From positions 5,880 through 69,879 of the forward strand of contig BGKB01000005.1 of assembly GCA_003116975.1 (NCBI GenBank): a DNA stretch of 64,000 nt, written 5' to 3'. Source of the stretch: Aurantiochytrium sp. KH105 (Eukaryota; Sar; Bigyra; Thraustochytrida; Thraustochytriidae). Position numbers and translations under genes: made by a program. Under the pieces are notes generated by a model. That model was not told the origin of the DNA, did no database searches, and saw only the letters and a program-made list of their open reading frames with translations. Below, one piece after another: positions 1-10,356 of this stretch. The first letter of the stretch is position 1; each line of letters opens with the position of its first letter.

Positions 1-1373
1 CGGGGCGAGAGAGAGAAAAGATAGAGCCGCGAGGAGGACGCCGCGCTCGCTTTTCGAGGGGCCGCCGCAAGTCAACAATGTGTGGGATAGAGCACTTGTC
101 CAGCGGAAAGCGCACTTGCGCTCCGCGATATACTGCACTGTAGCGGGCTGCGCCGGAGGCGGCCGTACCCTAACCCTTGCGGTGTCGAGTCCTTTTTCTT
201 GTTTTTGGTACGTTCCAAAGTGTTCTTGGGGCGGGCGTGTTTCACGAGCAGGGACCCATGATCCTTGAGGCAGAAAGATGCATGCTTCGTCAAAAAGAGA
301 GAGAACGAGTGAGGAATACGAGTAGGGCTTGTCAGACATGAGGCTCAATAAGTCAGTCTTAGCTGCTTATACATTGATCTCTTGACATGATCGACTCTTT
401 GTTTTCTCGCTTGTCAAACCGTCAGCGGCAAAATTTGTTCGTAAAAGGAATGAGGAAAGGAGCTCATACATACAATGTAAAATGTGTTCGGGCACAACTT
501 GTCAGATCCGAATTTTGAATTATATAACAATAAAAGCGAGCCTAAACATTGGCTTTTTGCGATTGTTTAGCACAGTTTTGCAAAGGGTAAGCACTTTTTG
601 CACAGCATAAAATGGATGATCACTATTGCAATGAGCGCGAAATTAGGCCTAGGCTTCGTTTCGGCTCGACGATAACGTTTGGTTCTAGCTCGTTTCTCGT
701 TTGGGAAGAGTGCGCAACTTTTTAAAATGAAAAAGCAACATGGCCTGCCAGAATTAGCGCGAGGTCTTCTAGCGCACGAAGCTGGCACTGATAGCGACAG
801 AACGAACTTATTCCTTTGCACGGAAAGAGCCAAACCACTCGCAATCAACAAAAGAATTTGTGGTCGTGCTTTCAGTGTTGCAATCAATACACAGTCAGCC
901 TCTTTTCCTCTCCCTATTGTGAGCTTAGCTTCTAGATTAGTCGAACAAAACTGTGCGTCGAATACTTAACGGGGAAGCACGACGCAAGTATACAGAAAAC
1001 CCCCGTTTCTGCTGACAACAACCTCAATGTCGCAGCAGCAGCATCATGCCATTTCTTCAAACCAGCAACCAAGCAAACGTTCTACGGCTACGGAGCGACG
1101 CTTTCGCCCCTGCCCTCTCACGACGTCCCCCCTCGTCTTTTCCGCAATAAAAGTAAATGCTTGTCTCAGCCGCAGCAGCAGCTCGGCATCGTTCGTGTTG
1201 ATGCTTCGGAGAGCGCCACTGCCAGCATCAGAGTTGCCATGGGGACACATGGCAAAAGTCACTGGATCCACGAGATCGGGAGCTCGCAATTTTGTCCCGA
1301 GCGGTTCTGCTCGACAGCTTCGCGCGATGGGCAGACCGCGAACGAAGCGAGCAGACGCGGTGGCCCTCGAGGC
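1..1373. other. gene-free left end of window
   Basis: Only short, overlapping, unrecognised ORFs on both strands. The last part (about 1160-1373) is open in the frame of the downstream hydrolase gene and is read here as its 5' leader. AT-richer stretches lie around 470-700. No RNA gene or repeat was recognised. Confidence 0.5.
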
Positions 1374-2828
1374 ATGCGAACGAGGCAGCTCGGCGACTTT
1401 GGCTCACGCGTCCTGCAGCGCAGACGGGCAAAGTCAAGGTACAGCGGCGTGACTGTGACGACAAGGACCTTGTGCACGATGAGCTCCGGCGGACTCGACG
1501 AAGCGGCCGTGAGCGACAAGATCCGCGGCACGCTCCTAGGCGCCGTGCTTGGCGAGTCGCTGGCGATGCCGGTCCACTGGTACTACAACCCGCAAAAACT
1601 AAAGGAGGCCTATGGAGAGGTCACGGAGCTTCGCGCGCCCAAACCGACCCATGCCGAGTCGATGATTCTGCGCTTCAGCTACAACGGGTCAATCGACATC
1701 CTCCACGACAAAAAGGCGTACTATGAGGGATGTGACCCCGAGATCGCCGCGAAAATGACCAAGGAGGAACGCGCCAAAGTCTCCGATGAACACGGCAACT
1801 TTGTTGGCAGAGAGGCTGAAGACCGCCCTCACTACCACGCCACGCTCAAGCGCGGACAAAACACCTCGAACATGTGCATCTCGCGCCTGCTCATGCGCTA
1901 TCTCGGCGAGGTTCTTGACAAGGGCGAGGATCGCTACGACCCGCAAGAATACCTCGAGCGCTTTGAAAAGTACATGACGACCGACCCTCGTGAACATCCG
2001 GACGATCTGGCTCAGGTCTTTGTGCACAATGACCCGTACCTCGACAGTTACGTGCGCAAATTCTTTGAAAACCTTTCGAAAGGAGTCCCTCTCATGAACT
2101 GTGCCTATAATCAACGTGACAATTGGGCCATCAACAGTCTTGACGGAGTTCTCGTGAGCATCCCGCTCATCGCAGCCTACAAGGACGACCCTGAATCCGG
2201 GCTCCTTGGCCGCGTCGTCGAGCATCACATGCTGACGCATCGCTCCCCCTCCGTCACCGCTGCACTTGGCGTTGTTGCTCCGTTGCTGCAGCAAATGTAC
2301 CAGGGACGTGATCCCGACGAAGCGCTCGACGCCGCCATGGAAAAGATGCGGCCCCCGCGCCTTACTGGTCGTGCCATGCACGAGAGCTACGCGAGCCACA
2401 ACGGACCCGACTTCATTCCCAAGTGGGAAAAGTGGGACCAACACATGGAGATGGCTCCGGGCAAAAATCTCAAGGAAGTCGTTCACCAATATCTTGCCGA
2501 GGGCAAGAGCAACAAGGATGTCGCTGGCTACACAGAGGGCGAGGGCATCTTTTCCACGGCGTGCTACTGCGAGCAGGCTCTTCCCATTGTTCTTTTTCTT
2601 GCCGCAAAGTACAAGGATGACTTTACGGGCGCTCTCCAGGCCAACGCCGAGCTCGGCGGGCATAATACGGCGCGCGGGGCCATTCTTGGCGCCATCATGG
2701 GCGCTCGTCTCGGCCAAAAAGCTCTTCCCTCGGCTTGGATCGACCAGCTTGCAGTACCTGATCAAATTGCCGCAGAGATCGATGGCATTGTCAAGGTGAG
2801 CGCGCTTCGCGCGCAACAAGCCAAGTAG
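1374..2828 (+). CDS. ADP-ribosylglycohydrolase-fold protein, copy 1
   Basis: About 484 residues. The family cleaves ADP-ribose from modified proteins or small molecules using paired metal ions. Visible family signatures are the N-terminal helix (GTLLGAVLGESLAMPVHW), HYHATLKRGQNT, the HND-x-Y segment near the middle, and the C-terminal NAELGGH-x-TARGAILGAIMGARLG helix pair. In classical members the last segment carries a metal-binding GGDTDT; here it reads GGHNTA, so activity or metal use may differ. In-frame ATGs lie at 1239, 1374 and 1479. 1374 is preferred because it gives an Arg-rich, acid-poor leader (RTRQLGDFGSRVLQRRR) and a total length matching the paralogue downstream; 1479 would give the bare domain. 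The gene lies directly upstream of its paralogue in the same direction. Family assignment is confident, substrate unknown. Confidence 0.82.
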   Translation: MRTRQLGDFGSRVLQRRRAKSRYSGVTVTTRTLCTMSSGGLDEAAVSDKIRGTLLGAVLGESLAMPVHWYYNPQKLKEAYGEVTELRAPKPTHAESMILRFSYNGSIDILHDKKAYYEGCDPEIAAKMTKEERAKVSDEHGNFVGREAEDRPHYHATLKRGQNTSNMCISRLLMRYLGEVLDKGEDRYDPQEYLERFEKYMTTDPREHPDDLAQVFVHNDPYLDSYVRKFFENLSKGVPLMNCAYNQRDNWAINSLDGVLVSIPLIAAYKDDPESGLLGRVVEHHMLTHRSPSVTAALGVVAPLLQQMYQGRDPDEALDAAMEKMRPPRLTGRAMHESYASHNGPDFIPKWEKWDQHMEMAPGKNLKEVVHQYLAEGKSNKDVAGYTEGEGIFSTACYCEQALPIVLFLAAKYKDDFTGALQANAELGGHNTARGAILGAIMGARLGQKALPSAWIDQLAVPDQIAAEIDGIVKVSALRAQQAK

Positions 2829-3385
2829 CCAGCCAGTTAACCAGCCAGCCAGCCAGCCACTTACAACACTATGCCTATACTGAAAAAGAACTTTCCTGTA
2901 GAGCTTTGATGTGTCTCACCTCCGTCGTCATTTCTTCTTTGGGGGGGGGGGGCGAGAGGAAGGTGTTTCTTCTGTTGGTGCAGGCAGCGCAATGATGAAG
3001 CGGACGATGGCTTCGTCCGACGACCGTCCGACGCGCGAACGCATACTTGGCCATTTTCACGGACCGAACTCAGCATGCTCATGAACGCAGCCAGCGCTGA
3101 TTCCTCGGTGTCAGCTGCAACAGCAGCTTGACGTGACGCTCACTTTGCGTACGCGACCGCAAACCACCAATCGACGCTCGTACGAGTTTCTCCACTGTCA
3201 CCAAATCTCCAAAGCACACCTAGCCTACTACGATCTCCTCGTTGCAGTTCCAGCTGCTTGAGGTGGGGGACAGATCCTCTCTGTCCCCCTTTCCTTCTTG
3301 ACTTGACACGGGTCTTGGGCACGAAGACCCGAGATCAGGATCGAGAATCGATCGAGGCGAGAGATTGACAGCGAGGCAGAGCTGC
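2829..3385. promoter_or_regulatory. intergenic region between the two hydrolase genes
   Basis: About 560 bp. It starts with a CCAG-type tandem repeat just after the stop (2832-2860) and holds a G homopolymer at 2941-2951. No coding signal was recognised. It must contain the 3' end of copy 1 and the promoter/5'UTR of copy 2; no TATA-like motif stands out. Confidence 0.4.
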
Positions 3386-4846
3386 ATGCTCGGACCAAGA
3401 CTTGCGCGCAGCGGACTGCGCACGTATCTTGGCGCCGTGGGAGCCCCGACTTTCTGCCGTAGGACGGCAAGAAGCGTGAGCGGAAACGCAGCAGCAGCAG
3501 CAGCAACAGCCGCAGCAGCAGCCATGGCGTCAGACGATGAAGACCGCGTGCGCGCCTCGCTGCAGGCCTTTGTGGTGGGCGAAGCGCTGGCAATGCCGGT
3601 ACACTGGTTCTACGACCCCGTCAAGCTCGAGCAAGAATATGGGCGGGTCGACAAGATGATGGCTCCCAAGCGCTCGCACGCCGAGTCATTCATGACCAGC
3701 ATGGAATACAAGGGATCCATTGACATTCTCTTTGACAAGGCCGTGTTTTACGAAGGCTTTGATATCGAACACATCAAGAGTCTGAGCAAGGAGGACCGCG
3801 AGGCGCTCTCGTCGGATGTTGGCATTTTCGTCAACTCTGGCTCGGACGAGCGACCGCACTACCATTTGAGCCTGAAAAAAGGCCAAAACACGGCCAATGT
3901 GTGTGTGGCAAGGCTGCTGATGCGCTACCTCGCCACTGTCAACAAGGGCGGAAAAGATCGCTATGACCCCAAGGAGTTTATCGAGGCTTTTCGCGATTAC
4001 ATGACTACGGACCCGCGCGAGCACCCGGACGACATTGCTCAGATCAAAGCGCACAACGATGCGTACCTGGACGTATACGTGCGCAAGTTTTTTGAGAATG
4101 CCTCAAATGGTCTCCCGCTTACCGTCTGTGCCTACGACCAGCGGGACCGGTGGTCGATTGGCAGCCTCGACGGCCTCGTCATGGCGGTTCCGCTCATCGC
4201 GGCGTACCGCCACGAGCCCGAGGCTTTTCTCGTGGGTCGCGCTTTGGAGCACCAAGTTTTGACGCACCGTTCTGTGACCATTTCAGCCGTCGTAACTGTT
4301 CTGGTGCCTCTGCTGCAGCAGCTTTGGCGCGGCGAGGACCCGGACAAGGCTCTCGATGCGGCCATGGACAAGATGCGCCCGCCCGCCATCACTGGTCCTC
4401 AGATGCTCGAAACCTACAAGGCCAACATGGGCCCAGACTACATTCCAAAGTGGGACAAGTGGGACCAACACATGGTGTCTGTCCCAGATATGACCCTGCG
4501 CGAGCTTGTTCACGATCTCATTGCGCAGGACAAGCCCTTGCAAGATGTGGCCGGTTTTCATCGCGGCGAGGGCCGTTTCTCGACGACATGCTATTGCGAG
4601 CAAGCGATGTCAATTGTACTTTTCCTTGCCACGAAATATGGCCAAGACTTGCAAGCCGCACTACAGGCCAACGCGGAGCTGGGTGGTCATTCCACCGCTC
4701 GGGGCGCAATCCTTGGAGCCATCATTGGCGCTCGTGTGGGCACTGACGCCATTCCGCGGGACTGGCTCGCGGGGCTTGCAGCGCCGGACCAGGTCGTCAA
4801 CGAGATCGACGCTCTGCTCGGTGCCTCGACCAAGGCCGCTCGCTAG
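3386..4846 (+). CDS. ADP-ribosylglycohydrolase-fold protein, copy 2
   Basis: About 486 residues from ATG 3386, a tandem paralogue of the preceding gene. It shares long identical blocks (TTDPREHPDD, VRKFFEN, QANAELGGH-x-TARGAILGAI). The leader MLGPRLARSGLRTYLG...FCRRTARSVSG is Arg-rich and lacks acidic residues, a plausible mitochondrial presequence; an Ala tract (from GCAGCA repeats) separates it from the catalytic domain. A second ATG at 3524 sits in a strong GCCATGG context and would give a cytosolic form, so dual targeting is possible (inference). As in copy 1, the usual GGDTDT metal motif is GGHSTA, and the mid-protein metal motif reads HNDAY. The 3' flank has an AATAAA at about 4927. Confidence 0.83.
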   Translation: MLGPRLARSGLRTYLGAVGAPTFCRRTARSVSGNAAAAAATAAAAAMASDDEDRVRASLQAFVVGEALAMPVHWFYDPVKLEQEYGRVDKMMAPKRSHAESFMTSMEYKGSIDILFDKAVFYEGFDIEHIKSLSKEDREALSSDVGIFVNSGSDERPHYHLSLKKGQNTANVCVARLLMRYLATVNKGGKDRYDPKEFIEAFRDYMTTDPREHPDDIAQIKAHNDAYLDVYVRKFFENASNGLPLTVCAYDQRDRWSIGSLDGLVMAVPLIAAYRHEPEAFLVGRALEHQVLTHRSVTISAVVTVLVPLLQQLWRGEDPDKALDAAMDKMRPPAITGPQMLETYKANMGPDYIPKWDKWDQHMVSVPDMTLRELVHDLIAQDKPLQDVAGFHRGEGRFSTTCYCEQAMSIVLFLATKYGQDLQAALQANAELGGHSTARGAILGAIIGARVGTDAIPRDWLAGLAAPDQVVNEIDALLGASTKAAR

Positions 4847-6311
4847 CTCATTCAAAACAAATGCGGTGTCTTTTTTCGCAGTTGAAAGAAGAGGAGGGGG
4901 GAGGGAAGAGACCTCATTTTTTCATAAATAAAAAGTTGATTTTCAAAGCGCGGCGCAAGATCGCCAATCAATCAAAGCCACACCTTCGAAAACACCTGCG
5001 GCTCGCGCTGCAGTACGTCAGGTCGGCCAGTTGCAGCTAGTTGTATCTAACCCAGGCGAACGATGCCGAAGGCCGGCCTTGGCGCGGCGGCGGCCTCTTG
5101 CCATCCCAACGGCTATCTCTTTGTCTCACCCTCGTCACCATCGTCCGAGGACAGTTTTGATCAGCCCGCCAGCTTCACAGGCCTTTGCGCTGTGCACTGC
5201 TGTGCGTTCGGACTCATCATTGAACGCTTGGAAGTCAACGGGCAATTTCTTCGGGACAGAGTCCTTGTCGCTGACACTCCTTTTTACTGTCTTTGTCTCG
5301 CACGACTGGCGTCGAGCACGGCTGTGGTCTGTGGCTGACTATGCCGATCACGACGCAAGGTTCTCTTTCCTCCCATCCATCTTCGGATTCGGCTCATGGC
5401 ATCTCGATCATGGCCAGCCGCCATGCTATCGCTCGCAAGAACTCGGTACGGAGAAAAAAAAGAAGAAGGAAAGAGCACGCCATCATCGACCACCATTCTT
5501 GAAAGCTTTCGCAGGTAAGAAAATCATCATGCGCGAGGTTCTCCAATCTTCCCAGGCCACTGCGTTTATTGCCTTCCGCGAAACCCTCCAGACAGGCAGC
5601 CAGGCAGCCAGGCAGCCAGGTACGACGACGCAGCAACGTTTCGCTCCGCAGTCGCAGTTGCTTCGTTCTCTTGAGCGTCTTGTCCCGCCCTGCCCTGCCC
5701 TGCCCCGTATTGTAACAGCGCGGCACACACCCATCTTCTGTAGGCAGCGTTTCTTCTTCACCGTCGTCACAAACAAACAAACACTTCGCCAAAGCGCCAA
5801 CATTCTCCGGCCCGGCTGCGGCTGGCAAAGCTGACTCCGCGAAGCCGTGCCGCGCGAACTCATTCTCCGAGCGTCTGCGCCCGACAGCCAAGCCGCACCA
5901 CCGCCAGCGGTGGCGGCAAGCCTCGAGACGCTGGCAGTGGCAGCAGTCTCTTGCCCTAGTTCAGATCAGCCGTGTTCGCTATCGCCGGTACTACCGACAG
6001 CGAGCGCACGGTGCACAGCGCACACGAATACTCCGAAGACTTGGCGCCGAGCGCGGTCACCTTCACGGCAGTCACCGAGGAGGGGGAGACCGAGCTCGAG
6101 CACTCTCTCTACGGCACGCGACGCTCGTGAACAGCAGACAGACGAGTCGAGCTCGTGACTCGCAGGAGCAAATAGCGCGGCGGTGGCCGTCGTCGGGGTT
6201 GAGGGACCAGTCCTCAAACCCGATCGACCGACAGCAACAGTATACCTGCGAGAAGACACGTCAAGCCTCGCCAAGACAGTAGTATAATTGCCAAGAACAG
6301 AAAAAGGCAAG
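4847..6311. other. 1.46 kb intergenic region, no supported gene
   Basis: Contains an ORF of about 267 codons on the plus strand (5031-5834) with no recognisable family, biased composition and overlapping ORFs in other frames. It is treated as non-coding. There is a short GCCAG repeat near 5592-5620 and a GCCCT repeat near 5687-5705. A GCAG|GTAAGA sequence near 5512 could be a 5' splice site of a leader exon for the flavoprotein gene, but no partner was proven. Confidence 0.4.
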
Positions 6312-7667
6312 ATGGGCTCGCAGTGCTCCACGACAAAGTCCGTGGCAGAGGACAGCCATGGAGAGGTCCCCAAGATCATCGCAAAGGATGAGCCCAAAGG
6401 TGCCTCCACGTCGACGCAGGAAACCAAGGCGCCCCATATCGTCGTCGTAGGCGCGGGATTTGGCGGTCTGGCAGTAGCGCTTGGACTCCGCAAAGAACTC
6501 GATGAGGGTCTCGTGACCATGACCCTGATCGAGCGTTCTACGACTTTTGCTATCAAGGGATGCCTGCAATTCGTTCTCGACGGCCGCAAGACCTTTGACG
6601 AGATCACCCATAACCTCGAGGATGCCAAGGTGAGCGACAAGGTGCGCAAATGCTTTGGCTGGAGCGTGTCGAGCCTCGACGTTGACGGCAAGTCGCTCAA
6701 GATGGGCAAAATTGGCAGTAACGACGCCGACGAGACGGTGTCCTTTGACTACCTTGTCCTGGCCACAGGCGTGGTGAGCGACCCCACGAGCATCCCGGGC
6801 CTCGCAGACTCGATGCTGAACTTTTGCGACGACACGCACACCATGAAAATTAAGGAAGCTCTCGATGCCGTGCCCGAGGGTGGCACCGTGCTGGTAACCA
6901 CAGCTGCAGTGCCGTACAAGTGCCCGCCCGTACCCTTTGAGTACGCCTTTCTCGCCGACAGCATGCTGCGAAAGCGTGGCATCCGTGACAGCGTCAATGT
7001 CATTATCACGTCACCCAAGGCTCCGTTTCCTTTTGGCGGACCGGTGCCCAAGAAGGTCTTTCTCGCCGCTTGCGCAGACAGGAACATTGAGTTCCGTGCG
7101 GGCATCAAGCCTGTCAAGGTCCGCTCGGATGAAAAGGTCGTCGAATTCAAGCATTCGGAGGGCGAAGGCGAGGACCAGGAGGTGACCTTTGATGCGCTCA
7201 TCGGAAGCTACCCGCAGCGCGCCCCCGATCTTTTGGCGGACCTTTGCAACCCGAAGGGCTTTGTCCCTGTCGACCTCATCACCATGGAGACCAAGAAGCC
7301 CGGTGTTTTTTGCATCGGCGACTCCTCATGGATGATGCTCAAGACTGAGCCCCCCAAGCCGCACCCCAAGTCGGGCGCTTTTGCCAAGATTGCGGGCGAG
7401 AATGTTGCGACGATGCTCGGCGCCATCGCGCACGGCGATTCACTGGAGGACGCTCGCGCAAAGGTCAGCAAGAAGCGCATTGCCCGCTGCTTTGCCGAGA
7501 CGGGTGACGGCGAGGGAATTTTGATCGAGCCCAAGCTTCTCGACGATGAGGACGGCCCCATGGGTTTCCGTTCGGAAGGCCCGACGCCAGAATTTGGTGC
7601 TGCCAAGGTGGATTGGATCAATGAGATTGAGATGCACTACTTTGGAAAGTCGAACTTTCACAACTAG
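6312..7667 (+). CDS. SQR/FCSD-like FAD-dependent oxidoreductase with N-myristoylation motif
   Basis: 451 residues from the first ATG (6312). It is a two-dinucleotide-binding-fold flavoprotein: FAD-binding GAGFGG at residues 47-52, LVLATG in the middle, and the C-terminal GD motif in FCIGDSSW. The central PYKCPPVPFEYAFLAD segment (Cys at about 204), in place of a canonical second GxGxxG, is typical of sulfide:quinone oxidoreductase/flavocytochrome c sulfide dehydrogenase relatives. Several other Cys residues are present. The N terminus MGSQCS fits the N-myristoylation consensus (Gly2, Ser6) with Cys5 available for palmitoylation, and closely resembles the start of animal FSP1/AIFM2 (MGSQVS). 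Membrane attachment without a transmembrane segment is inferred. The electron donor could be sulfide or another thiol and the acceptor a quinone; this is not provable here. The flanking genes do not suggest a pathway. Confidence 0.8.
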   Translation: MGSQCSTTKSVAEDSHGEVPKIIAKDEPKGASTSTQETKAPHIVVVGAGFGGLAVALGLRKELDEGLVTMTLIERSTTFAIKGCLQFVLDGRKTFDEITHNLEDAKVSDKVRKCFGWSVSSLDVDGKSLKMGKIGSNDADETVSFDYLVLATGVVSDPTSIPGLADSMLNFCDDTHTMKIKEALDAVPEGGTVLVTTAAVPYKCPPVPFEYAFLADSMLRKRGIRDSVNVIITSPKAPFPFGGPVPKKVFLAACADRNIEFRAGIKPVKVRSDEKVVEFKHSEGEGEDQEVTFDALIGSYPQRAPDLLADLCNPKGFVPVDLITMETKKPGVFCIGDSSWMMLKTEPPKPHPKSGAFAKIAGENVATMLGAIAHGDSLEDARAKVSKKRIARCFAETGDGEGILIEPKLLDDEDGPMGFRSEGPTPEFGAAKVDWINEIEMHYFGKSNFHN

Positions 7668-8592
7668 TGCAACCCTTGCCTTGGTCTAGGCCTGGACTGG
7701 GTCTTATTTGGCCTCGACGGGCTTCCGTCCATCTGCTACTTATTCATAAAAAGAAAAAGAAAAAAGAGACATTTTCGTAATGATTCGTGTGTCGATATCC
7801 CCGACCAAAGACCAACCATTCATAGTCGATCATCATCATAATCATCCTTTTCTTCTTCTTCATTTTTTCTTCTATCCTTCTTGATGATGTGCTCTTCCAA
7901 CCACCGTCACTGCCACTCATACTGGGTCGGTCGGTCGGTCGGCTGCATGGTGACCGCAAATTGTAGTATAGGCTTAGCGTCTTGATGTAACCGTTTCGGT
8001 TACAACAACGCACCTCCAACGCTCCTTCTCGCGGTAACCAACCAAAACTAGGGCTCGCCTGACAACCACTCAAGGCCTCGAGTCCTCTCGCGCGGGCGAC
8101 CAAAACCCCGCGGCAGACGTCGCAGACCTACAACGCAAGGTTGCGTGCCGCGCGGCGCTTTCGCGCGTGGCTCCGCACAATGTGCGGGCCCGTGCGCGGG
8201 CGACCGTGCGAGCGGTGAACTTCGCTGAGCGAAGCAAGGTGCGTGCAAGCTGGACGGGCGGACGCGCAAAGGCGCGGAGGCCGAGAAGGAGGACGAGAAG
8301 GACGGGGAGGATCATGCACAATAAGCCGGCCGTCTCGATGTTCCCGTCCTTTGGGCGGGGAGAGGTGAAATGACGGTGACCAAAGCCAATTTTTTGCTGA
8401 GTCAAGTGCAAAAGAGACGCGGTGTTGGGCGCTCTTTGAGGCGCGCTCGCTTACGGTGGAGCGCGCGTCGTGCGTCTGATCTGCGGATAGTCTGTTGGCG
8501 AGAGAGAGAGGGGAGGAGAGATTTGAGATGGATATCGGGCAAGAGATACGAAAACGTCAAAGGCTGTGCGATCTGGATCGCAGTAGGAGCAC

Positions 8593-8630
8593 GAGCAGAG
8601 CAGAGCAGAGCAAAGCAGAGCAGAGCAGAA
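8593..8630. repeat. AGCAG pentanucleotide microsatellite
   Basis: Seven to eight nearly perfect copies of AGCAG, one of many pentanucleotide tracts in this window. Confidence 0.85.
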
Positions 8631-9392
8631 CTTGAGCTAGGCAGCGCAAACCCACTTGAAGGAGGATGCTTCTGCATTTTTTTTTTACAGGACGTGTCCC
8701 TGGACGACTTGTGGGAAAGCAAAGCCGTTCTTCTGCGACAGGACGGAGTTGGGCTTCGCGCTTTGTCTGCGTTCTGTAGGCTCGCAAGCGCGTTGCATTC
8801 AACCGGCTCTGATACTGGCGTATGTTGGACGGCAAGACGAGCCTTAAGGCCACAACCATTGTCCGTTGGTTGTCTCCGGGTCATACTCATCACACATTCC
8901 AAACGTGTCTGCTTTTAGCTTTTTTGCCTGGCTGTCTGCGTGGGCTGTTTCTGCTTGGCGCTTGTAAATGACGATATCGTAGATGTCATGCACCACGCTG
9001 AGGAGCCGAGTCGTTCATTTTTGGGCGGCTCGGAAGCTGCAGAGAATCATCTCACCCATTATCTGATACGAGTCGATCGGTCGGATGGTCTGGCCCATCC
9101 ATCCATCTCTCGCGCGCGTGCTTCTTTTTTTGTACACGTCGTGTCGAGGGAAGAAAGAGAGAAAGCGAAGAGAAAGAGTCGAGTCCCGAGAATGATGTCC
9201 AAAACACATGGCGTAGCAGTTGTCCTGTGACGAAACTTTTTACACGACGGTCTTCTGAGCGATCAGCTCACTTTAAGTCGCACATACTGATGAACGTGTT
9301 TTTCAGAGGACTGCGCGCTCGTTCATTTACGAAACGATTGTGTTGCAAGGGCCATCAATCTCGGCGAACTGACCAAAGGAAGGAGGGTTAAA

Positions 9393-9416
9393 AAGAGAGA
9401 GAGAGAGAGAGAGAGT
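9393..9416. repeat. GA dinucleotide microsatellite
   Basis: Run of alternating G and A of about 24 bases. Confidence 0.8.
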
Positions 9417-10356
9417 CTACCTGTCAATGAGAAACAAAGAAACTGACTGACGTTGTCATCATTCACAGCACGCTTGCAACATGTACATATTTCATCTTGT
9501 GGCAGGCAGTGAGCACATGTTGTTCTATCAAAGTTTCTGCGTAAGTGACTCCATGTGTACACATGAGCATGTACTCCTTTGGGACGACTCTGCTCCTGCA
9601 ATCGACCGGAGTGAGAAAAAGGGAGAGCACGCGCGCACATATACCTTTCTTCATGTATCGTGGGCCCCGCTCCAGGGAAGAACACCATACTTGCTACTCT
9701 TGAATTCCTGATGACAATCTATACACACCAAGATCTCTGAGGAGCATGCAAGGGCCCCGTGTCATGATTGGTTGCAAGGCGCTCTTTTCTCCAAGTATTG
9801 CGCATAATGGATGTACAGAATGGAAAGAGGATTGCGAACGGGATTACGGGGGCGAGTCATCAGGTGGGCGGTTGTAATGATGACAACTGTTGAGCATGGA
9901 TGAAACCTTTGGATGTTAAAATTTTGGATTGACGAGTCTCGCACTCTGTGAAACTTTTGTCCAAATCTGCCTTCCTTCTGAGCTCACAGAACTCATTAAC
10001 CATTCGATCGCATCATCGACTCTGCCTTCGCTGTCTCGCTACCTTTTTCTCGATGCACGATCCTTCTGCTTCGCGCATGGGGTGATGATGTTAATGGAAT
10101 TGGACACCCCAACTGACGTTGCTGCATCTTTTGCCGCGCAATTTGAACAACAGTCTCTTTCGTGCACTCATTTCGTTATTAGAGTAGCATAGCAGCCAAG
10201 AAGGCTCATGTATTTATTTTTTCCTTCATCCAATTTTTGTATTTTTCGACAAGCCTCACTGTCAATTTATTTGTTGGTCCCTTCGCACCTTATTGTTTCT
10301 GTTCCCCCCTTGATTTTCGCGTTGAATATTTTCTTGCAAAGTAGATACTACACACA

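Larger units (their letters stand above)
7668..10356. other. 2.7 kb gene-free region
   Basis: No supported gene. It contains an A-rich 3' flank (7741-7765), a GGTC repeat (7925-7941), a pentanucleotide repeat near 8600 and a GA dinucleotide tract at 9393-9416. The ORFs seen (for example 8370-8918 plus, 8402-8902 minus, 9929-10192 plus) overlap one another and show no family motif. Confidence 0.4.

Noticed and set aside
1689-2819. 376-codon minus-strand ORF inside hydrolase copy 1
   Set aside because: It is the antisense shadow of a GC-rich gene; residues show no family, while the plus strand has a clear one.
5031-5834. 267-codon plus-strand ORF between hydrolase copy 2 and the flavoprotein
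   Set aside because: No recognised domain; contains repeat translations (AARQPG, LPPCPALP) and competing ORFs.
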